Positions 1 to 10,438 of a stretch of DNA of 64,000 nt are shown one piece after another. Every line of letters starts with the position of its first letter. Positions within the stretch are counted from its first letter, which is position 1. The stretch covers positions 17,382,735 to 17,446,734 of the forward strand of contig CM050449.1 of NCBI GenBank assembly GCA_027563935.2, given 5' to 3'. The position numbers and the translations under genes were made by a program. The notes under the pieces are model-generated. The model saw only the letters and a program-made list of their open reading frames with translations, was not told the origin of the DNA and made no database searches. This DNA comes from Costus lasius. Taxonomy: Eukaryota > Streptophyta > Magnoliopsida > Zingiberales > Costaceae.

Positions 1-728
1 AATGACGAATGTCATGGCCGTGATTGAGTTTCTAACACTATATAGAAGACATTACGGCTAGGCCCTGATGGATGCCATGGCTATGACGGTGTTTGCCGGA
101 CATGAAAAGTTTCTATTTTCTCTCGAATTTGGACATTATTTAAGGGGATTTGGTGGAGAATTCAAGTGGTTCCTAAAGCAAAAGGGGACAAAAAGGGCTG
201 AAGATGGGCGTTGATTGGTCTCCAGCAAGTCATACATGAAGCAGAGCAGCGATAAGGTGGCGACATGAGCTTGAAGGAGATTTTGCTGGGCGATTTCACA
301 GGTGATTCTTTTTTAGATCTGGGATCCATATATCTTCTTTCTTTTAGTTGTATTCTCCTTGGAATGTTCATTCACGAAATTTATGTTGAAAAGAATATTC
401 ATGACAACTTAAGCCCTTTTATTAAGGACTAGGGATGTAGTTCCCTTGTACAGATCTTTTATCTAAAACTCTTAAATATCAATATTTGTGTGATCTATCT
501 TAATTTATTCAATCTTTGCTAATTTTATTTGCTTAAAATCACTGTAGTTGAGTTTTTACTTATTTTAGATGTCGTGAGAAGTACTGAAAGATGAATTGTG
601 ACGTTGGATCTGCTTCGACCGAACTTATGATTTTCTATCATGAAAGTAGTGAGAATTCACATGATGATCTTATAAATTATCCCTGTGCTCATTGGGTCTG
701 TTTAGTTTAGTAAGCCAGGAATGTAGAT
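1..728 (+). mobile_element. LTR A copy 1, left part (Athila/Tat-type LTR)
   Basis: Nearly the same sequence recurs at 11512-12237, 19235-19960, 55618-56345 and 63697-64000, so this is a dispersed or duplicated repeat. The LTR is cut on the left by the window edge and on the right by copia 1; it resumes at 8848. Uninterrupted copies show that the bases on either side of copia 1 were once adjacent. It contains no plausible gene; the short open frame at 162-371 recurs in every copy and has no recognisable domain. The LTR assignment rests on the primer-site-like sequence found after the right part. Confidence 0.6.
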
Positions 729-2567
729 TGAAAGTAACCCTAGGTCACATACGCAAATAAAACTTTTCGCATGACTAGGTCCAAAATCGAATGACTTAAA
801 CATATGATCAACATATGAAGACTTGTATAGAACAAGTGAGGATGTTACCATGGCCATGAGAGGCGGCTTGGAAGAAAAAGGGCGAGCGGCTCTTCTCCAA
901 AGGAGTCACACATAAGATGGATTTTCGCTTCTTCCTTATAATCCTTGTGCTAGCAAAGATCCAAAGAGTCTTTGATCGTGTGAGGAGCAAGGGGCGAGAG
1001 GGGCGTTCATACGTTCGAAAACGTGGGATGTTTCTCAAGAGAAAAATCGGCTTCCAAATATAGTAAGTGTTTAACTCCCCATGAAGCCATCGAAACTCCT
1101 CTCCCCTTTGAACCATGCGTTCACTTAAGTGAACCGGTTCAATTCCATTTGGTTCAAGGACCAAATCGAACCAGCCATGGTCTTTGATCGTGTGAGGAGA
1201 TGTCCTCTTCTTGCTGGCCGCACTACTCCCTCTCTTGGCGTGAAGACGAACCAAAAACCCGAGAGGAGCAAGGGGCGAGAGGGGCGTTCATACGTTCGAA
1301 AACGTGGGATGTTTCTCAAGAGAAAAATCGGCTTCCAAATATAGTAAGTGTTTAACTCCCCATGAAGCCATCGAAACTCCTCTCCCCTTTGAACCATGCG
1401 TTCACTTAAGTGAACCGGTTCAATTCCATTTGGTTCAAGGACCAAATCGAACCAGCCATGGTCTTGATCTCTTTGAACCTCATGGTTCAAGATCTAACCA
1501 CACATCTCAATGAACCTCTTGATCTCTACGATCAAGCATCAATTTTCCCGATCGAAGCTTACTGATCATATGTCCTAATCAATCAAACATGATCAGACTA
1601 GATCTTACTTCCGATCAGAGTTTAAATTGCTTTAAACTGAACTAGAATAATTCCAGTCCACACGATCTGACATAAGTAAGCAATATCATCAAATTGTGCG
1701 ACCCTGAGGGTTTCCTTCAATGTCAGTAACGACAACTTACGTTATCACGATCATAGAGGGGTATCTAGCAACACATCACTGTCTCCCGATATGAAGGAAA
1801 GAGTCTTCCAAGACTACTCCCAAACCACAGCACAAGTGTGAATCCAATTCACTCAGTATACATGTTCCCTTTGCCACTGGATGTTCTCGTTGGACAAGCA
1901 TGTCAAGCCTGTAATTCCAACACGATGAGAATGGTTAGATCAGATGAACATAGTCATCTGGGTATGGCCATACACTTTCTCAACCATCTCATCCAGGGGG
2001 CCCCTTTAGAACATCACACTCCAACTAGGAGAGACAATCCTATATCTATCACTAGTGTCCTAACATGATTCATGCCCACTATCCAAGATAATCCTTAACC
2101 ATTATCTTTCAAATGATATTGAACTACCTCAAGACAATGTCAATCATCACTTAGAAACACAAGTGATCTCAAGTCAAAGGGAATATACCACTTGCTTGCT
2201 TATAAGGATTTATTCACATTGTGACAAACAATTGAATATCCTAAGTAGGGTCAGTCCAGTACATCCAATGCACCTATGTGTCTAAATCCTATTCCATGCT
2301 CGAAGCACCCTATAAGATCAGAACACATATTAGTCTCAATCATATCAAGGCTGTCTCATGTTCACCAAGATATCTCGACTAAGGACAACTCTGAATGTCA
2401 GCAAAGCTGAACATCATTGAGACATTACTCAGAGGTATACATACAGCAGCAGATAATGCAACAATATGAATAACAACAATTGCCTTTATAAACATATACA
2501 TAGTTTATACATGATACTGATAATAGCCCAAGGCCTCAAACATTAGCCTTAAGGGCATACCCCAACA
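729..2567 (-). repeat. copia 1 3' LTR (extended by internal duplication)
   Basis: It matches 7221-8847 throughout but is 212 bp longer (1839 versus 1627 bp). The extra length is an imperfect tandem duplication with a period of about 281 bp: 982-1182 repeats at 1263-1463. The first copy lacks a segment present in the 5' LTR (from the GAGGAG motif near 983). The open frames inside it (808-1254, 1125-1490, 1838-2068) belong to the repeat and are not genes. Confidence 0.92.
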
Positions 2568-2580
2568 ATCTCCCACTTGC
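2568..2580 (-). other. copia 1 polypurine tract
   Basis: Read on the minus strand, the bases just before the 3' LTR form the purine-rich AAGTGGGAGAT, directly followed by TGTTGGGG. This is the usual layout for plus-strand priming in plant copia elements. Confidence 0.8.
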
Positions 2581-2587
2581 ACTTAAA

Positions 2588-5500
2588 CTAATGGTTGAGA
2601 AATCTCAAACCCATATTATTACAGTGCTTCTCATGCTTCTGCTGCGCCAGAGGCTTTGTAAGCGGGTTAGCTAGATTGTCATCTGTATGAACCTTGCAGA
2701 TCTTGATCTCTCCTCGATCTATGATCTCACGGATCAAATGAAACCTTCTCTGTATGTGCTTGGACTTCTGGTGTGACCGTGGTTCCTTTGCTTGTGCAAT
2801 CGCTCCAGTGTTATCACAGAAGATAACCAATGGATCTGCACTCGAAGGAACAACACCAAGTTCTTGAATGAACTTACGAATCCACACTGCCTCCTTTGAT
2901 GCTTCTGAGGCTGCAACATACTCGGCTTCTGTTGTGGAATCAGCAACAATTGATTGTTTGAAACTCTTCCACACCACTGCTCCTCCATTCAAGCTAAAAA
3001 CATAGTCTGACTGCGATCGGAAATCGTCTTGGTCAGATTGGAACGAAGCGTCAGTATATCCTTCAATACTGAGTTCTTCCTGACCTCCATAAATCAAGAA
3101 CATATCTTTGGTTCTCCGAAGATATTTCAAAATGTTCTTGACTGCAATCCAGTGTGCCTTCCCTGGATTACTTTGGAATCGACTGGTCACGCTTAACCCG
3201 CAAGCGACGTCTGGGCGAGTACATAACATTGCATACATGATAGACCCAATAGCCGAAGCATAAGGCGTATTGTCCATCTCATCTTTCTCAGACTGTGTTT
3301 GAGGACACTGGCTCTTTGAAAGATTCAGACCATGTCTGACTGGAAGATATCCTCTTTTAGAATTTTCTAAATGGAATCTATCCAGGACCTTATCGATGTA
3401 AGTACTCTGGCATAGCCCTAGAAGCCTATTAGATCTATCTCTATAGATCTTCACGCCTAATACATAGGCTGCTTCTCCCAAATCTTTCATCTGGAAATAT
3501 TTTCTTAACCATGCTTTGACTGCATGCAGTTCAGGAATATCGTTTCCAATGATTAAGATATCATCGACGTAGAGGACTAGGAAAGTAATCACGCTCCCAC
3601 TAAACCTCTTATATACACACGGGTCATCTTCATTTTTGATGAAACCAAATTCACAAACTGATTCATCAAAACGAATATTCCAGCTCCTCGATGCTTGTTT
3701 TAGTCCATAAATGGACTTCTTTAATTTGCATATTTTATGACGTTCTGATGGATTGATGAAACCTTCAGGCTGTGTCATATACACATCCTCTTCTAGTTTT
3801 CCATTAAGGAAAGCGGTCTTCACATCCATTTGCCAGATCTCATAATCATAATATGCTGCTATCACGAGAATAATCCGAATGGACTTGAACATGGCTACTG
3901 GAGAGAAAGTTTCATCATAATCTATCCCGTAGATTTGTTTAAAACCTTTCGCAACTAGCCTGCCTTTATAGGTAACCACGTTACCATCCATGTCTTTCTT
4001 CTTCTTGAAGATCCACTTACAGCCTATAGGGATTACTCCCGGAGGCGGATCAACCAAATCCCAGACTTGGTTGTCGGACATGGAGTCCATCTCGGCTTGC
4101 ATAGCTTCAAGCCATCTTGCTGATTCCGGTCCACTGACCGCATCCGCATAAGTGAGGGGTTCATCATTAATGATGTAGATTCCGTCATAGCGCTCAGGCT
4201 GACGACGAATCCTTCCCGATCTACGCGGTTCCCGTGATATCTGAGCCTCAGGTTGAACATTAACCTGATCTATTGGCTCAGGCTCATCCAACTGTGCTTG
4301 ACTACTTTGTCCTTCTTCTGGAATTTCATCCAGCATTATTTCTCTCCCACTGGCCTCTTGCAGAAGAAATTCCTTCTCAAGAAAAATAGCCGTTCGAGCA
4401 ACAAATACTTTGTTCTCTTTGGGATAGTAGAAATAATAACCCTTAGTTTCTTTAGGGTAACCGACAAAGATACATTTATCTGATCTGCTCTCCAGTTTCC
4501 CAGAGGCGAGCTTTTTGACATAAGCCTCGCAACCCCAGATTTTGATAAATGTCAAGCTCGGCTGTTTCCCATACCATAACTCATATGGAGTCTTTGAAAC
4601 TGCCTTGGATGGCACTCGGTTTAGCACCTTTGCAGCTATTTCCAGTGCAAATCCCCAAAAGGAGTAAGGTAGAGTAGCCTGACTCATCATAGAACGAACC
4701 ATATCCAATAAGGTTCTATTTCTCCTCTCGGACACACCATTCCATTGTGGTGTTCCTGGCGGAGTGAGCTGTGAGATGATCCCACACTCCTTCAGATAGT
4801 CAGTAAACTCATGACTCAAGTATTCGCCACCTCGATCTGAACGAAGTGCCTTGATATTTCGGCCTAACTGATTTTGTACTTCATTTTTGAATTCTTTGAA
4901 CTTGTCAAAAGATTCACTCTTATGTCTCATTAGATAGACATAACCATACCTACTGAAATCATCAGTAAAAGTAATGAAGTATGAATAGCCACCTCTGGCA
5001 TGTTTACTAAAAGGCCCACACACATCACTGTGAATAAGGTCAAGTAAACCTGAAGCCCTTTCACCTTTATTAGAAAAAGGAGTCTTCGTCATTTTACCCA
5101 TTAAACAAGCTTTGCATGTATCAAGCTCCTCATAGGAGAATGATCCCAGTAGTCCATGATCATGCAACCGCTTAATGCGCTTCTTGTTAATATGGCCTAA
5201 ACGACTATGCCATAACAAGGTGCTGTCATCAGCATACTTGGCTTTCTTGTTATCAATTTGTTGTACAGAACATTCCATGTCCAACATGTATAACCCATTG
5301 TTAATCGACCCAGTTGCATAAACAATATTATCATATGAAATACAACACTGTGAAGTTTTGCATTCAAAAGAAAAACCTTTCCTGACAAGAGCAGGAATAG
5401 AGATAATATTCTTAGTTATGCTTGGTACGAAATAACAATTGTCAAGTTCTAATACAAAACCAGATGGTAAAGAGATGTTATATTCTCCTACAGCAACAGC

Positions 5501-5653
5501 AGCAACCCGTGCCCCGTTTCCAACTCGTAGGTCCACCTCATGCTGTCCCACCTGTCTTCTTCTCTTGAGTTCCTGCACATTTGAACAAATGTGAACTCCA
5601 CATGCAGTGTCCAACACCCATGAAATAGAAGAAGCTAGCATGACTTCAGTCAC
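2588..5653 (-). CDS. pol: copia 1 pol: protease, integrase, RT, RNase H
   Basis: This 1021-codon open stretch is the pol part of a Ty1/copia polyprotein. Near residue 14 the retropepsin-like active site reads VLDTACG (a DTA in place of the common DTG or DSG). Then come the GAG-pre-integrase region ending in CKACLMGK, an integrase core with D (HSDVCGPF), D (FTDDFSR) and the later PQWNGVSERRN block, reverse transcriptase with LYVDDILI, and RNase H with YTDASF, STTEAEY and CDNTGAI. It ends NNMGLRFLNH just before the polypurine tract. It has no ATG: codon 1 is GTG, and the frame runs on from gag upstream, separated by one TAA at about 5702-5704. It is therefore the downstream part of a single gag-pol frame rather than a separate gene. 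No frameshift was seen inside it, so the loss of coding is recent. Confidence 0.95.
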   Translation of the reverse strand: MTEVMLASSISWVLDTACGVHICSNVQELKRRRQVGQHEVDLRVGNGARVAAVAVGEYNISLPSGFVLELDNCYFVPSITKNIISIPALVRKGFSFECKTSQCCISYDNIVYATGSINNGLYMLDMECSVQQIDNKKAKYADDSTLLWHSRLGHINKKRIKRLHDHGLLGSFSYEELDTCKACLMGKMTKTPFSNKGERASGLLDLIHSDVCGPFSKHARGGYSYFITFTDDFSRYGYVYLMRHKSESFDKFKEFKNEVQNQLGRNIKALRSDRGGEYLSHEFTDYLKECGIISQLTPPGTPQWNGVSERRNRTLLDMVRSMMSQATLPYSFWGFALEIAAKVLNRVPSKAVSKTPYELWYGKQPSLTFIKIWGCEAYVKKLASGKLESRSDKCIFVGYPKETKGYYFYYPKENKVFVARTAIFLEKEFLLQEASGREIMLDEIPEEGQSSQAQLDEPEPIDQVNVQPEAQISREPRRSGRIRRQPERYDGIYIINDEPLTYADAVSGPESARWLEAMQAEMDSMSDNQVWDLVDPPPGVIPIGCKWIFKKKKDMDGNVVTYKGRLVAKGFKQIYGIDYDETFSPVAMFKSIRIILVIAAYYDYEIWQMDVKTAFLNGKLEEDVYMTQPEGFINPSERHKICKLKKSIYGLKQASRSWNIRFDESVCEFGFIKNEDDPCVYKRFSGSVITFLVLYVDDILIIGNDIPELHAVKAWLRKYFQMKDLGEAAYVLGVKIYRDRSNRLLGLCQSTYIDKVLDRFHLENSKRGYLPVRHGLNLSKSQCPQTQSEKDEMDNTPYASAIGSIMYAMLCTRPDVACGLSVTSRFQSNPGKAHWIAVKNILKYLRRTKDMFLIYGGQEELSIEGYTDASFQSDQDDFRSQSDYVFSLNGGAVVWKSFKQSIVADSTTEAEYVAASEASKEAVWIRKFIQELGVVPSSADPLVIFCDNTGAIAQAKEPRSHQKSKHIQRRFHLIREIIDRGEIKICKVHTDDNLANPLTKPLAQQKHEKHCNNMGLRFLNH

Positions 5654-5701
5654 GTAAATACCTGAGCCAGAAGTGAAAGGCTTGCTTCCCTTCTTCTCTC
5701 C

Positions 5702-6463
5702 TTAGAGCGCTCTACAGTCCTTCTTCCAATGACCCAGCTGGCCACAATGGAAGCATCTGTTGTCCTTTGACCGCCTCATCTTTTGTTTCAAAGCCTTGTT
5801 GTAGCTCTTGATAGGGGTTTTGCCCTTCTTCCCCTTCTTCTTATTCCTAGAAGGAACCATTAAGACAGAGGATGAAGGCTTTCCCTTCTCAAGAGTCTGC
5901 TCTGTGGTGCAGAGCATGTTCAGTAACTCTGCCGGAGTACAGTCGATTTTGTTCATATTAAAATTAATAATGAACGAATCGAAAGAAGCCGGGAGAGACT
6001 GCAAGATAATATCAATAACAAGTTCTGAATTGATGGTATGTCCCAGTTTCTCTAGGGCCTCTTTGTACCCAATCATCTTGAGCACATGAGCTCCCACTGG
6101 ACTCCCTTCAGTCAGTTTACTATGAAAGAAAAGTTTTGTCAAGTTATAGCATTCTGTCCTTGCCTGTGCAGCATACAGCATTTTGAGATTTGCTATAATA
6201 TCAATAGCAGACAAATCCTCATGCTGACGCTGGAGCTCGGGCGTCATTGACGCAAGCATAAGGCAAGCGACATCAGTACTATCACTGACGTGCTTCTCAT
6301 AAGCATCCCGAACCGCCCTTGCAGCGTTCGCAGCGGGTTGAGCCGGTATTGCCGACTCAAGGACATACAGCTTCCTCTCAGCTTTAAGCACAATCTTAAG
6401 CTGTCTGTACCAGTCTGAGAAGTTTGGCCCAGCAAACTTCTCCTTTTCCAATATGGATCGCAA
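5702..6463 (-). CDS. gag: copia 1 gag (nucleocapsid, CCHC knuckle)
   Basis: This is the gag part of the copia 1 polyprotein, about 253 codons. It starts within LRSILEKEKFAGPNF, the usual N-terminal core of plant copia Gag (UBN2-type), and ends with the zinc knuckle CFHCGQLGHWKKDC followed by RAL and a stop. The knuckle binds the element's RNA during packaging. No ATG is visible at this start: the first codon is TTG and the frame extends upstream to an in-frame TAG at 6497-6499, beyond which it stays open to 6703. The stop after RAL is in the same frame as pol (6463 minus 5653 is divisible by three). One stop codon, mutational or read through, is therefore all that parts gag from pol. Confidence 0.9.
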   Translation of the reverse strand: MRSILEKEKFAGPNFSDWYRQLKIVLKAERKLYVLESAIPAQPAANAARAVRDAYEKHVSDSTDVACLMLASMTPELQRQHEDLSAIDIIANLKMLYAAQARTECYNLTKLFFHSKLTEGSPVGAHVLKMIGYKEALEKLGHTINSELVIDIILQSLPASFDSFIINFNMNKIDCTPAELLNMLCTTEQTLEKGKPSSSVLMVPSRNKKKGKKGKTPIKSYNKALKQKMRRSKDNRCFHCGQLGHWKKDCRAL

Positions 6464-7206
6464 ATTGAGCTCTGTGGTGTTCGTTGCTGCAGGAATCTAC
6501 AACATGGCAAGAACAACAAGGTCAGTATCCATGTTAGAATCATTCCAGGACTTAAGAGTGATTCTTTTCTCACTATTTTGTCTGACTGAAAAATCCAATA
6601 AAACAGCCCGAAAGAGTGAAACTCTTTTAGTGAGATGGGATCCAGATTTCACACTTGATCTCCGCGTCCCGCTCAGGCGAGATAAGATGCACAGAGAGTT
6701 CAAGCACTAGTCACTGGTAGGCTATCCATGCCAATCGCCAACCCGTGCGATTCCCCTTCATCTAGGCAATCCAGAAGACCGTGCCAACTGAGTTGGTACA
6801 ACACAGTTTCTGATTCCTTAGATGGCTGCCTCCATTTAACTATCATATGCTCAATATGTAGCCTATATGGTCAAGCTGACCTGACCTACTTCCTGGACCA
6901 CCACGTGCTATGCTGAGCAACGAGAAGCGATAAATCCCTTCTCTGTAGCATGTAGGTGTAATCCTGCACCGTCTGAAGATAGCTGGGCGTGCCCACTGAG
7001 TGGGTACAACACGGCCCCAACGATAGTCAGAATAGTGAGGTTTCGCGTCAGAAGGCAATCAAACATCACACATGCGCAAGCTTAGTTGAAAACAAAACAC
7101 ATGTAGATCTAACACAAACTAAAGCATGCGCATCTAGTAGATCTACCAAATCATAAAACAAACATGGATCACAAGAAAGCAATCATATGTATCAAGCCAA
7201 AACCTC
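6464..7206 (-). other. copia 1 5' leader
   Basis: This is the untranslated stretch between the primer site and gag. On the minus strand, 6703-6500 is open in the gag frame and then meets a TAG just before the gag core. Either the original gag start lay there and was lost, or a small intron was once present. No other gene is recognisable. Confidence 0.7.
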
Positions 7207-7218
7207 GCTCTGATACCA
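7207..7218 (-). other. copia 1 primer binding site (tRNA-iMet)
   Basis: The minus strand reads TGGTATCAGAGC two bases inside the 5' LTR. This is the standard initiator-methionine tRNA primer complement of plant copia elements. Confidence 0.93.
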
Positions 7219-7220
7219 TT

Positions 7221-8847
7221 TGAAAGTAACCCTAGGTCACATACGCATATAAAACTTTTCGCATGACTAGGTCCAAAATCGAATGACTTAAACATATGAT
7301 CAACATATGAAGACTTGTATAGAACAAGTGAGGATGTTACCATGGCCATGAGAGGCGGCTTGGAAGAAAAAGGGCGAGTGGCTCTTCTCCAAAGGAATCA
7401 CACACAAGATGGATTTTCGCTTCTTCCTTGTAATCCTTGTGCTAGCAAAGATCCAAAGAGTCTTTGATCGTGTGAGGAGATGTCCTCTTCTTGCTGGCCG
7501 CACTACTCCCTCTCTTGGCGTGAAGACGAACCAAAAACCCGAGAGGAGCAAGGGGCGAGAGGGGTGTTCATACGTTCGAAAACGTGGGACGTTTCTCAAG
7601 AGAAAAATCGGCTTCCAAATATAGTAAGTGTTTAACTCCCCATGAAGCCATCGAAACTCCTCTCCCCTTTGAACCATGCGTTCACTTAAGTGAACCGGTT
7701 TAATTCCATTTGGTTCAAGGACCAAATCGAACCAGCCATGGTCTTGATCTCTTTGAACCTCATGGTTCAAGATCTAACCACACATCTCAATGAACCTCTT
7801 GATCTCTACGATCAAGCATCAATTTTCCCGATCGAAGCTTACTGATCATATGTCCTAATCAATCAAACATGATCAGACTAGATCTTACTTCCGATCAGAG
7901 TTTAAATTGCTTTAAACTGAACTAGAATAATTCCAGTCCACACGATCTGACATAAGTAAGCAATATCATCAAATTGTGCGACCCTGAGGGTTTCCTTCAA
8001 TGTCAGTAACGACAACTTACGTTATCACGATCATAGAGGGGTATCTAGCAACACATCACTGTCTCCCGATATGAAGGAAAGAGTCTTCCAAGACTACTCC
8101 CAAACCACAGCACAAGTGTGAATCCAATTCACTCAGTATACATGTTCCCTTTGCCACTGGATGTTCTCGTTGGACAAGCATGTCAAGCCTGTAATTCCAA
8201 CACGATGAGAATGGTTAGATCAGATGAACATAGTCATCTGGGTATGGCCATACACTTTCTCAACCATCTCATCCAGGGGGCCCCTTTAGAACATCACACT
8301 CCAACTAGGAGAGACAATCCTATATCTATCACTAGTGTCCTAACATGATTCATGCCCACTATCCAAGATAATCCTTAACCATTATCTTTCAAATGATATT
8401 GAACTACCTCAAGACAATGTCAATCATCACTTAGAAACACAAGTGATCTCAAGTCAAAGGGAATATACCACTTGCTTGCTTATAAGGATTTATTCACATT
8501 GTGACAAACAATTGAATATCCTAAGTAGGGTCAGTCCAGTACATCCAATGCACCTATGTGTCTAAATCCTATTCCATGCTCGAAGCACCCTATAAGATCA
8601 GAACACATATTAGTCTCAATCATATCAAGGCTGTCTCATGTTCACCAAGATATCTCGACTAAGGACAACTCTGAATGTCAGCAAAGCTGAACATCATTGA
8701 GACATTACTCAGAGGTATACATACAGCAGCAGATAATGCAACAATATGAATAACAACAATTGCCTTTATAAACATATACATAGTTTATACATGATACTGA
8801 TAATAGCCCAAGGCCTTAAACATTAGCCTTAAGGGCATACCCCAACA
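7221..8847 (-). repeat. copia 1 5' LTR
   Basis: This 1627-bp repeat matches 729-2567 apart from the extra duplication there. On the minus strand it runs TGTTGGGG to TTTCA. A TATA-like TTTATAAAGG (minus strand, near 8764-8774) lies close to the LTR start and could be the element promoter. The open frame at 8118-8348 is present in both LTRs and is not a gene. Confidence 0.93.
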
Positions 8848-9225
8848 GTAGGAGACCGATCTCAATAGATATCAAGTTAGACTTTGAAAAGGGTAACATG
8901 TACCCGTGGATAATATCCTTAAATATTTTAAATCTCACTCTTTGGTATTTTCCTATTCAGATTCAGATATGTCAATGAGACGAACCAAAAAAAAAGAAGA
9001 GACGAACCCTGATCTCCTCAATTATTTCAAAATTGCATTTCGTTGTTACTCTATTTTGGTGATTAATTCGACCTATGAATTTAGTTCGATTTAAATTACT
9101 TGAATTCAAAATCATATTTCAAATATCTTGCTATTGATCTATTGGTAATTGAGATTTGCCCTTGTGGGAACGATAATTTTTACTACTATAGTAAATCGTA
9201 CCCTTATGGTAGATACCAAGTGACA
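8848..9225 (+). mobile_element. LTR A copy 1, right part
   Basis: This continues the LTR A sequence interrupted at 728; copy 2 has the same sequence from 12235. The LTR end is placed at AAGTGACA because a primer-site-like TGACATCATTGTTGGGAA follows shortly. That placement is an inference and may be off by several bases. Confidence 0.55.
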
Positions 9226-9502
9226 TTAATAAATTTTTGACATCATTGTTGGGAAAAAGGCAGCCTATATTGAAGTGGTCTAAGAATTAGTAGACTTGAC
9301 AGTTTTGTTTGTTTTTGTTTTATTTTGCTGTTTGTTTATAACTCCTTCTTGCGTAGGCCTCTAGATATTTCTACTAATCTTATTTTTGCACAAAAGTCTT
9401 ATGACAAGGGGGACCTTTATGACATTGATCATGAGATTGAGTGAACATTCAAACGTAGATGAAGACTCAATGAGTTAAAGAACAAAAAAGGCTCAAGTAG
9501 AA
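9226..9502 (+). mobile_element. Truncated Athila/Tat internal region (primer site and gag start)
   Basis: TGACATCATTGTTGGGAA at about 9237-9254 resembles a decayed form of the TGGCGCCGTTGCCGGGG-type primer site of Athila/Tat elements. Near 9400-9490 the frame reads YDKGDLYDIDHEIE, then a stop, then TFKRR, which resembles the start of a Tat-type Gag. It stops at about 9502 at a junction to DUF247 3' flank, so only the first few hundred bases of the internal region survive. Confidence 0.5.
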
Positions 9503-9937
9503 ATATTGTTAAACTAATAATGTATTTTAATAACAAACAAAATATTACAGTTTTCTTAAAAAGAAGTCATTTTTTATATCATTTATTAGGTTAAGTAAAA
9601 TATGAGATTAAACTATCAATTGAATTAATTAACCCATCAAAGTTGAAGCTCTCACAAGCATCGAACTAATAGGTATGTAGATCCTCTATGATGTGGCTAG
9701 ATCACTAGGTCAAGATCTCAAGATCAAGTCAGACTACTCAACTGTTAGTCTAAATGATTTGATCATAGTAATAATGTTGGATTGAGTTGATTGATTTATG
9801 TTGAGTCTAATTGGTTGAGACTACCTTATCAGACTACTATTTAATTAGGTTATATCATTAATTGATAAAATATTTGACTAAGTCGAATTGCCCAATTGAA
9901 TCAATTCCCTAAATTGAATTAAGCCTATCAAATGAGT
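9503..9937. repeat. DUF247 3'-flank fragment (C1)
   Basis: It matches 12863-13285 and, less closely, 28590-29015, which are sequences downstream of DUF247 copies. Here it ends at ATCAAAT and passes straight into a copia fragment instead of a DUF247 gene, so it is a recombination product. No gene lies in it. Confidence 0.7.
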
Positions 9938-10438
9938 GTGAAAGATAATGCTTCATAGGCAAGCACACATGAGTGTGAAAGTGTTGTTGCTTTTGGCGAG
10001 GTAGTCTCTCATCCCTATTTTCTCAGCCAATAGAAAAGGTACAAATATTAACTCATGTGATTATTATTTATTTAGTAAACATTATAAAGTTTCTTTTTCT
10101 ATGTGTGCTATGAGAAAAAAAAATATTAGAATTTATTCGTTCTGAAGTTTGTGATCATCCCATTGAAGTAAAATCTTTAGGTGGTAATAAGTATTTATTA
10201 CTTTTATAGATGATGTTTCAGGAAAAACTTAGGTGTTTTATTTAAGACATAAAGTCTTATCCTAAGACATTTTAGAATTTGTATTCCATGATAGAGTGAG
10301 AAACATGGTTGCCTTTGAAGTGTATTTGTTCAAATAATAGTGATGAGTATACATCTAATGAGTTCAAGGTTTACTACTCCAACTATGGGATAAGACATGA
10401 ATTGACAAAGCCTGATGCACCTCAACACAATGGTGTAG
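9938..10438 (+). pseudogene. Copia 3 relic: integrase fragment
   Basis: This is a decayed plus-strand copia pol piece. It holds the GAG-pre-integrase region (MSVK and LLLARQSLIP, GKHYKVSF) and an integrase core with DEYTSNEFKVYYSN and LTKPDAPQHNGV, broken by stops and shifts. It matches 49042-49527, 54061-54549 and 62134-62628. The upstream gag and protease seen in those copies are missing here. It ends exactly where LTR A begins. Confidence 0.8.

Larger units (their letters stand above)
729..8847 (-). mobile_element. copia 1: near-complete Ty1/copia retrotransposon
   Basis: Two long terminal repeats (729-2567 and 7221-8847) flank a minus-strand gag-pol with domains in copia order: protease, integrase, reverse transcriptase, RNase H. 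Read on the minus strand each LTR begins TGTTGGGG and ends TTTCA. A tRNA-iMet primer site lies inside the right (5') LTR and a purine-rich tract precedes the left (3') LTR. The element sits in LTR A. The flanks are GTAGA (723-727) and GTAGG (8848-8852), an imperfect 5-bp target duplication; intact LTR A copies read GTAGG there. The two LTRs differ by about eight substitutions where they align, so the insertion is fairly young. It is probably disabled by in-frame stops. Confidence 0.95.

Noticed and set aside
1838..2068. 76-codon frame identical in both copia 1 LTRs (also 8118-8348)
   Set aside because: Part of the LTR; no domain and no reason for translation.
7207..7218. Possible tRNA gene at TGGTATCAGAGC sites (also near 32882, 41514, 43078)
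   Set aside because: Only the 10-15 bases complementary to the tRNA 3' end are present, next to LTRs; these are primer sites.
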